Positions 1 through 6,870 of a DNA stretch of 10,956 nt are shown in pieces. The DNA comes from Desulfosarcina sp. (GTDB lineage Bacteria; Desulfobacterota; Desulfobacteria; Desulfobacterales; Desulfosarcinaceae). The stretch spans positions 1 to 10,956 of the forward strand of contig JAGTUY010000548.1 in assembly GCA_018224455.1 (NCBI GenBank), given 5' to 3'. How positions within the stretch are numbered: position 1 is the stretch's first letter; each line of letters starts with the position of its first letter. Under the pieces are notes generated by a model. It worked only from the letters and a program-made list of their open reading frames with translations, was not told where the DNA came from and did no database searches. A program made the translations under genes and the position numbers.

Positions 1-185
1 CTAAAAAAATAGTTTGATCGGTTATGGCTATGGCTCTTGTGGCGTGTCGCCGAGGGCAGCCTCCGATTCAATCATAAGCGAATTTTGAAATACAAAGCTG
101 AGTCTGAATCGCAACAATTTAATGAGTAAGGCCCACATGGGCGATGTCAAGGGAAGGTATGCCCTGCGATAAGCCATCAAAAGGC

Positions 186-1376
186 TCATTGTCCATCGAC
201 TTGAACGGCAAGACTGCGCAGGCGATTGATTGCGCCGACCAGTTCAAGCAGACGGGTCCGGGCAAAAAAGACGGGAGGAGCGTCGGGAGGCTGCAATACG
301 TTCAGACCCTTTTCGCGAACGATATCGATCAGCATTCGGGCAAAAACGGTGGGCGAAAGACCCGTTGCCGCCGGCGCCAATTGTCTGGCAAGCAGCAGGC
401 AATAGCCGATGGTAAGCATCTGATCGGCATCGACGATCCCTTTCAGCGATCGCACATCGATCAAATCCATGCCATACTCGATGATTTCGAGTTCCTGCCC
501 CCGCAGCGCTTTGATTCGGACCGGCCCCTGCTTGTTCATGCGTTCATTGATATAAAGCGGATCAAAATTGCCCGGCAACAGCTGGCGCCTGTCTGAAATC
601 GCCAACGGACCTGCCGTCGGATGGGTTTGGGGAAGGTCGAGGGCCCTGGCCTCGGCAGTCAGGTCAACCGGCACATAACCACGCATGGCAATGACATGGT
701 CCGCCACCCCCAGGCAATCCGAACTCCCGCCCGCAATGATAACGGTGCTTACCCGATGCGCTTCGTAAAGCTGGCGCACCCTGTCTAAAAGCGGCGTGAT
801 CGGGTCTTCCGGGATGAGTTTTCGCATGTGCCGGTCGCGCATGAGAAAATTGGCGGCCGAAGAGTCTTCATCGATGAGCAGAAGGTCGGCGCCGGCCAGC
901 ATGTTCTCGACGATCGCAGCAGCCTCGGACGTGCTGCCGCTGGCATTTTTCGTGAAAAATGCCCGGGGATCCGCCTTTCCCGGCAGGGTGCTGATAAATG
1001 ATGAAATATCGATCCCCTGAACGGACCGCCCCTCTTCTGCGCAGACCATCATTGCCTGTTTGCAGGCAACCACCCGCTCCCTGCCATCACCGGCAATATG
1101 GGGATAAATCCCCCTGCCCAGGGCATTGAGAAGGGTCGACTTGCCATGGAACCCGCCTCCGATCACCACGGTAACGCCCTTGTGGATGCCAAGGCCTCTT
1201 ACTTTGCCGGCGTTGGGAAAATCGAGAACGACGGCTGCCTCCTCCGGCGCCCTGAATGGCATGACACCCCGGCGGGCCGGCTTGTCCGACACGCCTGACG
1301 CCCGTGGCAGCATCGACCCGTCTGCAATAAAGGCAACCAGGCCATGTTCTCCCAGGCGCTCCTGCACATGCAGCAT
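186..1376 (-). CDS. ABC-class ATPase, C-terminal (catalytic) part of a split gene
   Basis: This frame encodes the nucleotide-binding part of the 'predicted ATPase of the ABC class' family (COG3044/PF09818), soluble proteins of unknown physiological role. Counting from the ATG at 1376, it shows an LVAFIADG segment near residue 13, a Walker A loop GGGFHGKST (73-81, Lys79), the GDGRE motif (96-100), a signature-like ASGSTSE stretch (145-151) and Walker B LLLIDED (165-171, Asp169/Glu170). All are hallmarks of the family. The frame continues upstream of 1376 for six sense codons to an in-frame TAG at 1395-1397, beyond which the N-terminal part of the same family lies in the same frame (to 1685). 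The ATG at 1376 is probably not the native start: it has only a close-set GAGG before it and falls inside the conserved fold. Whether this piece is translated by reinitiation or is dead is unknown. Motif spelling is slightly relaxed (SSAANF where I expect TSATNF), which fits reduced constraint. Confidence 0.8.
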   Translation of the reverse strand: MLHVQERLGEHGLVAFIADGSMLPRASGVSDKPARRGVMPFRAPEEAAVVLDFPNAGKVRGLGIHKGVTVVIGGGFHGKSTLLNALGRGIYPHIAGDGRERVVACKQAMMVCAEEGRSVQGIDISSFISTLPGKADPRAFFTKNASGSTSEAAAIVENMLAGADLLLIDEDSSAANFLMRDRHMRKLIPEDPITPLLDRVRQLYEAHRVSTVIIAGGSSDCLGVADHVIAMRGYVPVDLTAEARALDLPQTHPTAGPLAISDRRQLLPGNFDPLYINERMNKQGPVRIKALRGQELEIIEYGMDLIDVRSLKGIVDADQMLTIGYCLLLARQLAPAATGLSPTVFARMLIDIVREKGLNVLQPPDAPPVFFARTRLLELVGAINRLRSLAVQVDGQ

Positions 1377-1394
1377 GTCCTCAACGAGTTCGCT

Positions 1395-1685
1395 CTAACT
1401 TGCAGACGCCTTTACCGCGCAGGTAAAGGAGCGCCATACAAAATCGGCGGCGGCCATGGCGCTTGCTTCATTTGACAGGGCCCATCCGGGCACGGAGAAA
1501 GTCGACGCCGGCAACTTGACTTCACACACCGACGCCGGCAAGGCACCGGGGCTCCCCTGAATATGTCGGAAACATAAGATGTCGTCATCCAGGGCAATGC
1601 ATGCATTTTTCAAACGCCGGTATGCTCCATAGGATTGATTGTCCAGCCCGCGGAGGAGATCCTGAAAGTCCAAGTAGACATTCAT
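1395..1685 (-). pseudogene. ABC-class ATPase, N-terminal fragment ending at an amber codon
   Basis: The 96 codons from an ATG at 1685 to the TAG at 1395-1397 match the N-terminal region of the same ABC-class ATPase family. They show an LLRGLDNQSYGAYRRLK stretch, then a 'hIQGSP' core (where the family has HVQGDP) and a short helix before the break. The piece is in the same reading frame as the catalytic part at 186-1376. From memory of the family (about 550-570 residues), roughly 70-100 residues that normally join these parts are absent: a glycine-rich GKSG-type stretch and the GLPA-type segment. The two pieces total about 500 codons. This points to an internal deletion plus a nonsense codon, i.e. 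a pseudogene. The reading frame is open further upstream to 1781, but the extra residues look like non-coding sequence, so I chose 1685. No good ribosome binding site precedes it. Confidence 0.6.
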
Positions 1686-1816
1686 TTTTATATAACGTAT
1701 CGTTGCAGTTGTCGAGTTTTCGTCATATGAGCCGCTCAGGGTCACGATTTTACCCGGCGGGCATCGACAAGTGGCCGGCAATAGACCGCCTAAGCGTTAG
1801 AAGGGAGGGCTCAGCC

Positions 1817-2755
1817 ATGAAAATCGTAGAAGTCGGCCCCAGGGACGGGCTGCAGAACGAAACCGCCCAGATTCCCACCGGGGTGAAAATCGCATATATC
1901 GATGCCCTTTCCGAGACCGGTGTGGCTGAGATCGAGGTGAGCGCCTTTGTCTCACCCCGCTGGGTGCCCCAGCTCGACGATGCGGCGGCGGTCTTCGACG
2001 GCATCTCCCGCAGGAAGGAGGTGGTCTATTCGGCATTGGTCCCCAACGAAAGGGGCCTTGCACGGGCGCTCGTCGCCCGGGTCGATAAAGTGTCCGTCTT
2101 CACGGCCGTGAGCGAAACCTTCAACCAGAAGAACATCAACACCTCATTTGACGGCTCGCTGCGACGCTTTGCACCGGTGGTGGCCGGCGCCCGACGCGAA
2201 CAGTTGCCCGTGCGGGGGTACGTCTCCACTGCCTTTTGGTGTGCCTTCGAAGGGCGCATCTTACCCCAAGCCGTGATCGGGGTGGTCGACAAGCTGCTGG
2301 ACATGGGCGTCGACGAAGTGTCCATTTCCGATACCATCGGCAAGGCCACCCCGGACGAAGTCAGGCAGCTGCTCGATCTTCTGCTCCCCCACTTGCCGGT
2401 CGAGAGAATCGCCATGCATTTCCACGACACCTATGGCCAGGGCGCTGCCAATGTGCTGGCAGCCTGGTCCTACGGCATAAGCACCTTCGATGCCAGTGCT
2501 GGCGGATTGGGGGGCTGTCCCTATGCGCCCGGGGCCTCGGGTAATGTGGCCACCGAGTCCGTGGTGACCGCTTTGGAAGAAAAAGGCGTCAACACAGGCG
2601 TCGATCTCGAAAAGCTGTCCCGGGCTTCGGGGTTGCTGACCGCCTACCTGGTTGATGCCCGGCGGTCCCAGCCCGAAGCGGACGCCCCCGCCTGCGCCGC
2701 TTGTCAATTCTCAACCGGCGAGGTCTGCTGTGAACGGTACCAACGGCAGGCATGA
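1817..2755 (+). CDS. hydroxymethylglutaryl-CoA lyase
   Basis: Predicted 312-residue cytoplasmic TIM-barrel lyase that splits 3-hydroxy-3-methylglutaryl-CoA into acetyl-CoA and acetoacetate, the last step of leucine/isovalerate breakdown. The N-terminus has the family GPRDGLQNE motif (Arg9 and the metal ligand Asp10). HFHDTYGQ supplies His201 and His203. The HMG-CoA lyase active-site signature GGLGGCPYAPGASGN gives catalytic Cys234 and ligand Asn243. Length is normal for a bacterial HMG-CoA lyase. The frame is open back to 1601, but the ATG at 1817 is preceded by AGGGAGGG (1802-1809) at good spacing and begins exactly where homologues begin. The C-terminus is unusual: Cys293, Cys296, Cys304 and Cys305 form a CxxC plus CC tail beyond the catalytic core. 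It is divergent from the broken ATPase, and no other leucine-pathway gene lies beside it. An alternative within the DRE-TIM family is less likely given the intact signature. Confidence 0.93.
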   Translation: MKIVEVGPRDGLQNETAQIPTGVKIAYIDALSETGVAEIEVSAFVSPRWVPQLDDAAAVFDGISRRKEVVYSALVPNERGLARALVARVDKVSVFTAVSETFNQKNINTSFDGSLRRFAPVVAGARREQLPVRGYVSTAFWCAFEGRILPQAVIGVVDKLLDMGVDEVSISDTIGKATPDEVRQLLDLLLPHLPVERIAMHFHDTYGQGAANVLAAWSYGISTFDASAGGLGGCPYAPGASGNVATESVVTALEEKGVNTGVDLEKLSRASGLLTAYLVDARRSQPEADAPACAACQFSTGEVCCERYQRQA

Positions 2756-2941
2756 GGATCTCGTGGGAGTGCATCGGTGTATAGTAAAATCATGCCGATA
2801 TAAAGAACGGGCGGTCCTCCAAAGGGTGCGCGAGGTGTTGGCGGATTGGTATCCCGCTGAATCATGCAACGATACGGAAAACGCTTATCGGTCCAACGAT
2901 CTTCCAAATGCGGCTGAATCCGACGATAAACAATTAATTTA

Positions 2942-2970
2942 TTGACATATTTTTTTTGCGTAAGTATTAT
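2942..2970 (+). promoter_or_regulatory. sigma70-type promoter upstream of the HU/IHF gene
   Basis: A perfect -35 hexamer TTGACA (2942-2947) and a -10 hexamer TATTAT (2965-2970, one mismatch to consensus) are separated by exactly 17 bases. The spacer starts with an AT-only T-rich run. A start near 2977 would leave a leader of about 54 bases before the ATG at 3031. It is the strongest promoter in the window and fits a highly expressed nucleoid protein. The rest of the gap from 2756 shows no terminator or gene. Confidence 0.75.
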
Positions 2971-3030
2971 TTCTCAGTATTTCCGCTTTCTCGATTTTAA
3001 ATCAGACCGCATTTAGGGAGAGTTGACGGT

Positions 3031-3306
3031 ATGAATAAGCTCGAATTGGTCCAGGCGCTGAAAGACTCCAACGGCCTTTCCAAACCGGAGGCTGAAAAGG
3101 TCGTCAGCATTTTTTTCAACGAAATGGCCAACGCGCTGGCTAAAGGGGACAGGGTCGAAATCCGGGGATTGTGCTCCTTTTTTGTCAAAGAATACAAATC
3201 CTACACGGGCCGGAACCCCAAAACCGGTGAAAAGGTAAAGATCGCCCCGAAAAAGCTGCCATTTTTCAAAGCGGGCAAGGAATTGAAGGAACGCGTGGAC
3301 CGTTGA
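3031..3306 (+). CDS. HU/IHF-family DNA-binding protein
   Basis: A 91-residue nucleoid-associated protein, the usual size for the HU/IHF family, which binds and bends DNA as a dimer. The N-terminal helical dimerisation part (LELVQALKDSNGLSK) is followed by the VEIRGLCSF beta segment. The DNA-clasping arm carries GRNPKTGE with its intercalating Pro, then KKLPFFKAGKELKERV. The arm and C-terminal helix look more IHF-like than E. coli HU-like, but alpha, beta or HU cannot be assigned from this alone. Where most relatives have a GFGSF turn, this protein has GLCSF, placing a Cys in the core. An AGGGAG ribosome binding site (3015-3020) precedes the ATG, and a near-consensus promoter lies upstream. 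The stop overlaps the TTG start of the following nuclease-domain gene, so the two are probably co-transcribed and coupled. Confidence 0.93.
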   Translation: MNKLELVQALKDSNGLSKPEAEKVVSIFFNEMANALAKGDRVEIRGLCSFFVKEYKSYTGRNPKTGEKVKIAPKKLPFFKAGKELKERVDR

Positions 3307-3959
3307 CCCCTGAAAAAAATTGGGTCGTTTATCTGCTCCGCTGCGCCGATCGATCCTTGTATTGCGGAATCACCAACGATCTGGAAAAACGCCTTGATGC
3401 CCATAATCTCGGCAAAGGGGCGAGGTACACGAGATCCCGAACACCTGTCGAGCTCTTGGGAACCCAGGTTAATATGACCCAAAGCGAGGCCCTCAAACTC
3501 GAACATCGCATTAAAAAGACACCTGCCAACAAGAAACTCACTGAACTTGATAATGGGAAGGCCTATCCGAAGATGAAAAACACACAGATCCTGCATGACA
3601 TTCAAAAAGAACTTCAATCGGTTGTCAAAAGCTTTCAGCAGCTTGCCGAGAGCCTGGGAAACATGGCGACCGCAGTTGGAAAACTGGTTCAACCGGATTC
3701 ACCGCAAGCCCCAAAGGCCAAAAGAGCCCCGACCCGGAAAAAAGTGGTCGTTAAAGATGGCGTGGTTGAAAAAATCAAACGGATCCCCGCCAGCCAGATT
3801 GTCTATGACATCATTCAGAAATCACCGCAGGGCATTGACACCGCCGGTTTGATGAAAGCAACGAAGTTCGATCAACGCAAGATCCACAACATCACCTTCC
3901 GGCTGAAAAAACTGGGTCGAATCACGACCGGGGAACGGGGCGTATACAAGAAGTTGTGA
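3303..3959 (+). CDS. GIY-YIG nuclease-domain protein fused to coiled-coil/winged-helix module
   Basis: A 218-residue protein starting at a TTG that overlaps the HU stop (TTGA). An AAGGA at 3286-3290 could serve as binding site, and no ATG is available before the conserved domain. Residues 7-72 form a small UPF0213/YhbQ-type GIY-YIG domain: VYLL (9-12) and LYCGIT (19-24) are the two signature strands, Arg30 in EKRLDAHN and Glu67 in ALKLEHRIKK are the likely catalytic pair. Such proteins usually stop near residue 85-95. Here the frame runs straight on through a short linker to Met91 and a second module: an amphipathic helix likely to form a coiled coil (about 93-120), a Lys/Arg/Pro-rich linker (about 123-146), and a winged-helix-like end (about 158-218). 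Met91 (ATG at 3573) has GGGAAGG at 3555-3561 and could start a separate internal product. Activity is inferred from motifs; the biological role of the fusion is unknown. Confidence 0.85.
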   Translation: MTPEKNWVVYLLRCADRSLYCGITNDLEKRLDAHNLGKGARYTRSRTPVELLGTQVNMTQSEALKLEHRIKKTPANKKLTELDNGKAYPKMKNTQILHDIQKELQSVVKSFQQLAESLGNMATAVGKLVQPDSPQAPKAKRAPTRKKVVVKDGVVEKIKRIPASQIVYDIIQKSPQGIDTAGLMKATKFDQRKIHNITFRLKKLGRITTGERGVYKKL

Positions 3960-4032
3960 TTAAAGAAACAACACTGACGGATCGGTAAAAAGCCCTATAT
4001 CTGCACTGCGCTTCATCCTTGGTCACTGCGGT

Positions 4033-5172
4033 TTACCGCGGGAGGGAAGCAAACCGTTCCGACCATTTTTCGAGCGCCGAATGGTTGATTGCGATACCCA
4101 ATCCGGGACGATTGACCGCGGGGACCATCCCTCCTGATCCAAACGATATGTCTTGCTCCACCAGGTCTTCTTGAATCACATACGTCGAGAAGGAACCTTC
4201 CAGGTATCTGGCATCTTTGCAAATCATGGCCAAATGGCGGCCGGCAAAAGACAGGACGGCCGTCTCTCCCACATGGGCGCCCACAACCACCATCATTTGC
4301 TTCGACCGGGCCCGTTGATAAATTTGATACGCCTTGCGAAACCCCCCACAGCTGGACAACCGAATGTTAAGGCCATGGCAAATACCGTTGTCGATCAGAT
4401 AAAAAGGGCCTTTGGACGTATACATGGATTCGTCGGCGATGATCGGAATATCGCTGTGTTCCGACACGTTCTTTAGCCCCACGAGATCATTTTTAGGAAC
4501 CGGCTGTTCGATCGCAGAAAGACGCATGGGCTTGGCGCTGTGGATAAAGTGGATGGCCGTATCGGCAGTAAAAGCACCATTGGCGTCAACCCGGATCTCA
4601 ATGTCGCGGCCTAATTGTTCCCGAATGACTGCTAACTGTGACAGTCCGCTTTCCAGGTCGACAACCTTTATTTTTAAGGATTTCAATTTTAGCTGTTGAA
4701 CCAGGCCTACATATTTTAAAAACGTCTGCTCCTTGTCGATATATGGGATGACGCCGGAATAGGATAGAACACGGTTGTTGGAGAATGGATCAAAAAGCTG
4801 ATAAATGGGTCTGTTTTCAACGCTTGCCCACAGGTCGAGCAAAGCCGTTTCAATTGCACAGCAGGCAGCTGGGTGCTTATCGGCGATATCGGAATCACCC
4901 ACATCTTCTATCAATGCATATCGCTCGTCGATGGTTTCGAATGGCTGGCCGAGTACAGCTCTGGAGATCTGCCTGGCAGCCATCAGACTTTTTTCCAATG
5001 TCTCTCCGGTAACGTATTCCCTGGGCGTTCCCTCCCCCACGCCCTGATTGCCATCATTATCCTGAATGACGACAACGATGCTCTCGGTTACGTTTCTGGT
5101 ATATAAACCATGTTTGATGGTTCTGGAAAATGGGATTTTAAGATTGTAGATGTTTATTTTATCAACAATCAT
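4033..5172 (-). CDS. enolase-superfamily protein, muconate cycloisomerase/dipeptide epimerase-like
   Basis: A 379-residue enolase-superfamily enzyme of the muconate-lactonising-enzyme/dipeptide-epimerase type, with an N-terminal capping domain (about 1-125) and a C-terminal barrel. These enzymes abstract a proton alpha to a carboxylate using a Mg2+ site. The second-strand K-x-K motif is Lys167/Lys169, and the metal ligands are Asp196 (RVDANG), Glu222 (IEQPV) and Asp247 (IADES). On the sixth strand, where MLE-subgroup racemases and OSBS carry a second catalytic Lys, this protein reads NIRLSSCGG, placing Arg271 there; an HVGETA loop follows. The frame is open to 5487, but the ATG at 5172 has AGGAG just upstream and fits the domain start. 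It overlaps the preceding acyltransferase by 11 bases, so they are probably translationally coupled. Substrate cannot be predicted; Ala-Glu epimerase and OSBS activity both look doubtful because of the Arg. Confidence 0.88.
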   Translation of the reverse strand: MIVDKINIYNLKIPFSRTIKHGLYTRNVTESIVVVIQDNDGNQGVGEGTPREYVTGETLEKSLMAARQISRAVLGQPFETIDERYALIEDVGDSDIADKHPAACCAIETALLDLWASVENRPIYQLFDPFSNNRVLSYSGVIPYIDKEQTFLKYVGLVQQLKLKSLKIKVVDLESGLSQLAVIREQLGRDIEIRVDANGAFTADTAIHFIHSAKPMRLSAIEQPVPKNDLVGLKNVSEHSDIPIIADESMYTSKGPFYLIDNGICHGLNIRLSSCGGFRKAYQIYQRARSKQMMVVVGAHVGETAVLSFAGRHLAMICKDARYLEGSFSTYVIQEDLVEQDISFGSGGMVPAVNRPGLGIAINHSALEKWSERFASLPR

Positions 5173-6094
5173 AACACTCCTGGTTCGACCTATATTTGAT
5201 AAATTCCGGGTAAAAGCTCGGCCACTGATACCATTGATCAGGATTCCGGTATACGTATTGCTCAAGCAGATTCCATGACGCCTCACAGGCCGAACAATCC
5301 TCTTCTCCGTCTGCCAGGGGGTGAACAGATAGGTCGTACGCGTTTTTTTTCCGTTGAACGATGCCGAAACACATCGGGGCTTTGGACCGTTTATAGAGCA
5401 GATCCAATGTCCGGTCTTTTGGAATGCGACGTCCAAACAGATGCGTATTCTCCTTGCTGCATGGCCGCCAGCTGTGAACTTCATCACACATCGTAATCAA
5501 TATCCGGCCCTTTTTAATCGCATTCAAGGCTTTAAATAGAACATTGGGACTATCTGCGTCTATCAGTTCCAGATCCACTGATTTTGACTTGTCAACCAGT
5601 GCCGTTTTGAGTTCCTTCGTTTTAAACCGCAATATCATAGAAGGCCGGTAACCATTGGCGGCGAGATAAAGCGGGATATATTCGACGGCTCCGAAATGTC
5701 CCGTGACCAAAATACAGCCCCGGTTCATGGCAACAATTCGATCCATTGAATCCCTTCCTGAAAATGCGATGCTGCGTTTTAGGTAATTCATCATTTCATG
5801 CAGGGACTTGTGTGCATTGATCATCTTTTCAAAATAGTGCTCAAAGATTCCAAAATAAGTTTTGAATAGAATCGATTGGAATCTAATTTTTCCGATTTTT
5901 TCACCGAGTACATACTTCAGTGATCGGGATACGATTCTTCTTTCATCACTGTTGATGCCATAGTAATAAAACCCAATCATTGACAGGTACTGTCGATATA
6001 TTGACAAAGGCAATATTTTTGCCAGAAAAATGTTGGGGCGTTTCTGAAGGAACCGGCTTAAATTTTTTTTGGCTGAAATGGGATCAGGTTGCAT
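5162..6094 (-). CDS. LpxL/HtrB-like lysophospholipid acyltransferase family protein
   Basis: A 310-residue member of the LpxL/HtrB/lauroyl acyltransferase family, which transfers acyl chains onto lipid A precursors or other lipid-linked acceptors at the inner face of the inner membrane. The family H-x4-E catalytic motif is His133...Glu138 in TGHFGAVEYI. A GRILITMCDE segment (196-205) corresponds to the strand with the conserved acidic residue, and the C-terminal YRNPDQWYQW (282-291) is the typical end motif. Overall length is standard. I see no strong N-terminal transmembrane helix, only a moderately hydrophobic, basic N-terminal region that may bind membrane peripherally. The ATG at 6094 is preceded by a GAGGA-type site. 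It is first of a two-gene minus-strand unit with the enolase-superfamily gene. That pairing suggests a dedicated small-molecule or lipid modification rather than core lipid A synthesis, but this is inference. Confidence 0.85.
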   Translation of the reverse strand: MQPDPISAKKNLSRFLQKRPNIFLAKILPLSIYRQYLSMIGFYYYGINSDERRIVSRSLKYVLGEKIGKIRFQSILFKTYFGIFEHYFEKMINAHKSLHEMMNYLKRSIAFSGRDSMDRIVAMNRGCILVTGHFGAVEYIPLYLAANGYRPSMILRFKTKELKTALVDKSKSVDLELIDADSPNVLFKALNAIKKGRILITMCDEVHSWRPCSKENTHLFGRRIPKDRTLDLLYKRSKAPMCFGIVQRKKNAYDLSVHPLADGEEDCSACEASWNLLEQYVYRNPDQWYQWPSFYPEFIKYRSNQECYDC

Positions 6095-6511
6095 GGATTG
6101 TCCTCAACACACTCAAAATGATGGTCACTTGGAACCTCCGGGCGGGCCACACGGCGTGTCCTGCCGGCAACGAAAGTGCTGTGCAAAACCATAAGAATGC
6201 CTGTCTATACCAGATCCGCTCGTATGTTCCGCCTCGTGCAGCGGGGAATGCACGCCCTTTCACAACCCAAAACCGGAGGCACCGGTTTAGATAATTTTAT
6301 ATAATCATCTTTTATCAATATGGATTTTTGCATCTCATGCATTCATATGCAATACTAATGCCGGATTTTTTTATCTTGCCGGGAGTCCGTCTTTGATCAA
6401 TCAAGTTTTGAGAATAAATGCCGACCTTACTTCGGTAGCCGCCCTTTTTTCATTGTGGGTGTGAAATAATCAATGGGTCGAACACGATGAAACAAACGCT
6501 AGAATTAATCA
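6095..6511. other. 417-base intergenic region, no supported gene
   Basis: It separates the minus-strand acyltransferase unit from the plus-strand membrane-protein/kinase unit, so promoters for both directions should be here. An AT-rich stretch lies at about 6287-6350 and a T-run at 6446-6452. I could not fit a convincing -35/-10 pair in either direction, and no reading frame here has gene-like protein features. Confidence 0.6.
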
Positions 6512-6826
6512 GTGGTTGAAATGGAAATCATGATAGCCGTCCCATGCATATTGCTACTTTGCTTGATTGTGATGTATAATTACCTTGAAATCACCATTTT
6601 GAAGTATGGTATTTTAAAAGCGATGGCCACGCAATCGAAGCAGGTAGACAGGGCGCTAAAAAACCTGCTAAAAACCAGAGACAATTATAAGATTCTGAAC
6701 AAAGACTTCAAAAGACTAGAAAAAATTTACTTAACCAATTTAAATTCTTACCTGATCCAGTTCTCTGATGCAGACGCCGACATGCTAAGAAGAGAGATCT
6801 TAAAAAAAGATCATTTTGAACTGTAG
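6512..6826 (+). CDS. small membrane-anchored coiled-coil protein, unknown function
   Basis: I do not recognise this protein. It has at most 104 residues: a hydrophobic segment at about 5-30 (IMIAVPCILLLCLIVM and following) looks like one transmembrane helix, followed by a Lys-rich, largely helical region (about 38-104) that could form a coiled coil in the cytoplasm or periplasm. Possible starts are GTG 6512, ATG 6521 and ATG 6530; none has a strong ribosome binding site. It ends with TAG 44 bases before the hybrid kinase on the same strand, so the two are probably one transcript. It is AT-rich. A role as membrane anchor or partner for the soluble kinase is possible, but rests on position only. 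Confidence 0.55.
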   Translation: MVEMEIMIAVPCILLLCLIVMYNYLEITILKYGILKAMATQSKQVDRALKNLLKTRDNYKILNKDFKRLEKIYLTNLNSYLIQFSDADADMLRREILKKDHFEL

Positions 6827-6870
6827 ATATGACACGACTAACCGCTGCTGACGGCTTGGGGTCATGACCG

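Noticed and set aside
131..142. Short palindrome GCCCACATGGGC as a terminator for the ATPase gene
   Set aside because: Arms are 5 bases with a 2-base loop and no T-run follows on the minus strand.
144..596. Plus-strand frames opposite the ABC-class ATPase
   Set aside because: They are antisense shadows of the conserved minus-strand gene and carry no domain features.
1395..1397. Amber codon as a pyrrolysine site in the ABC-class ATPase
   Set aside because: The family has no functional need for pyrrolysine, a segment also appears missing at the same point, and TAG ends other genes here. Kept only as a check within the finding.
1703..1731. Possible promoter TTGCAG-N17-TATGAG before HMG-CoA lyase
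   Set aside because: Both hexamers are poor (about three and four matches); chance occurrence is likely.
2652..2945. 97-codon plus-strand frame after HMG-CoA lyase
   Set aside because: It overlaps the lyase end out of frame, has no recognisable protein features, and runs into the HU promoter.
4026..4037. Small inverted repeat GCGGTTTACCGC between the convergent genes as a terminator
   Set aside because: Five-base arms, 2-base loop, no T-run, and it overlaps the enolase-superfamily stop region.
5173..5487. N-terminal extension of the enolase-superfamily protein
   Set aside because: These 105 codons lie inside the acyltransferase gene in another frame; the ATG at 5172 with AGGAG fits the domain boundary.
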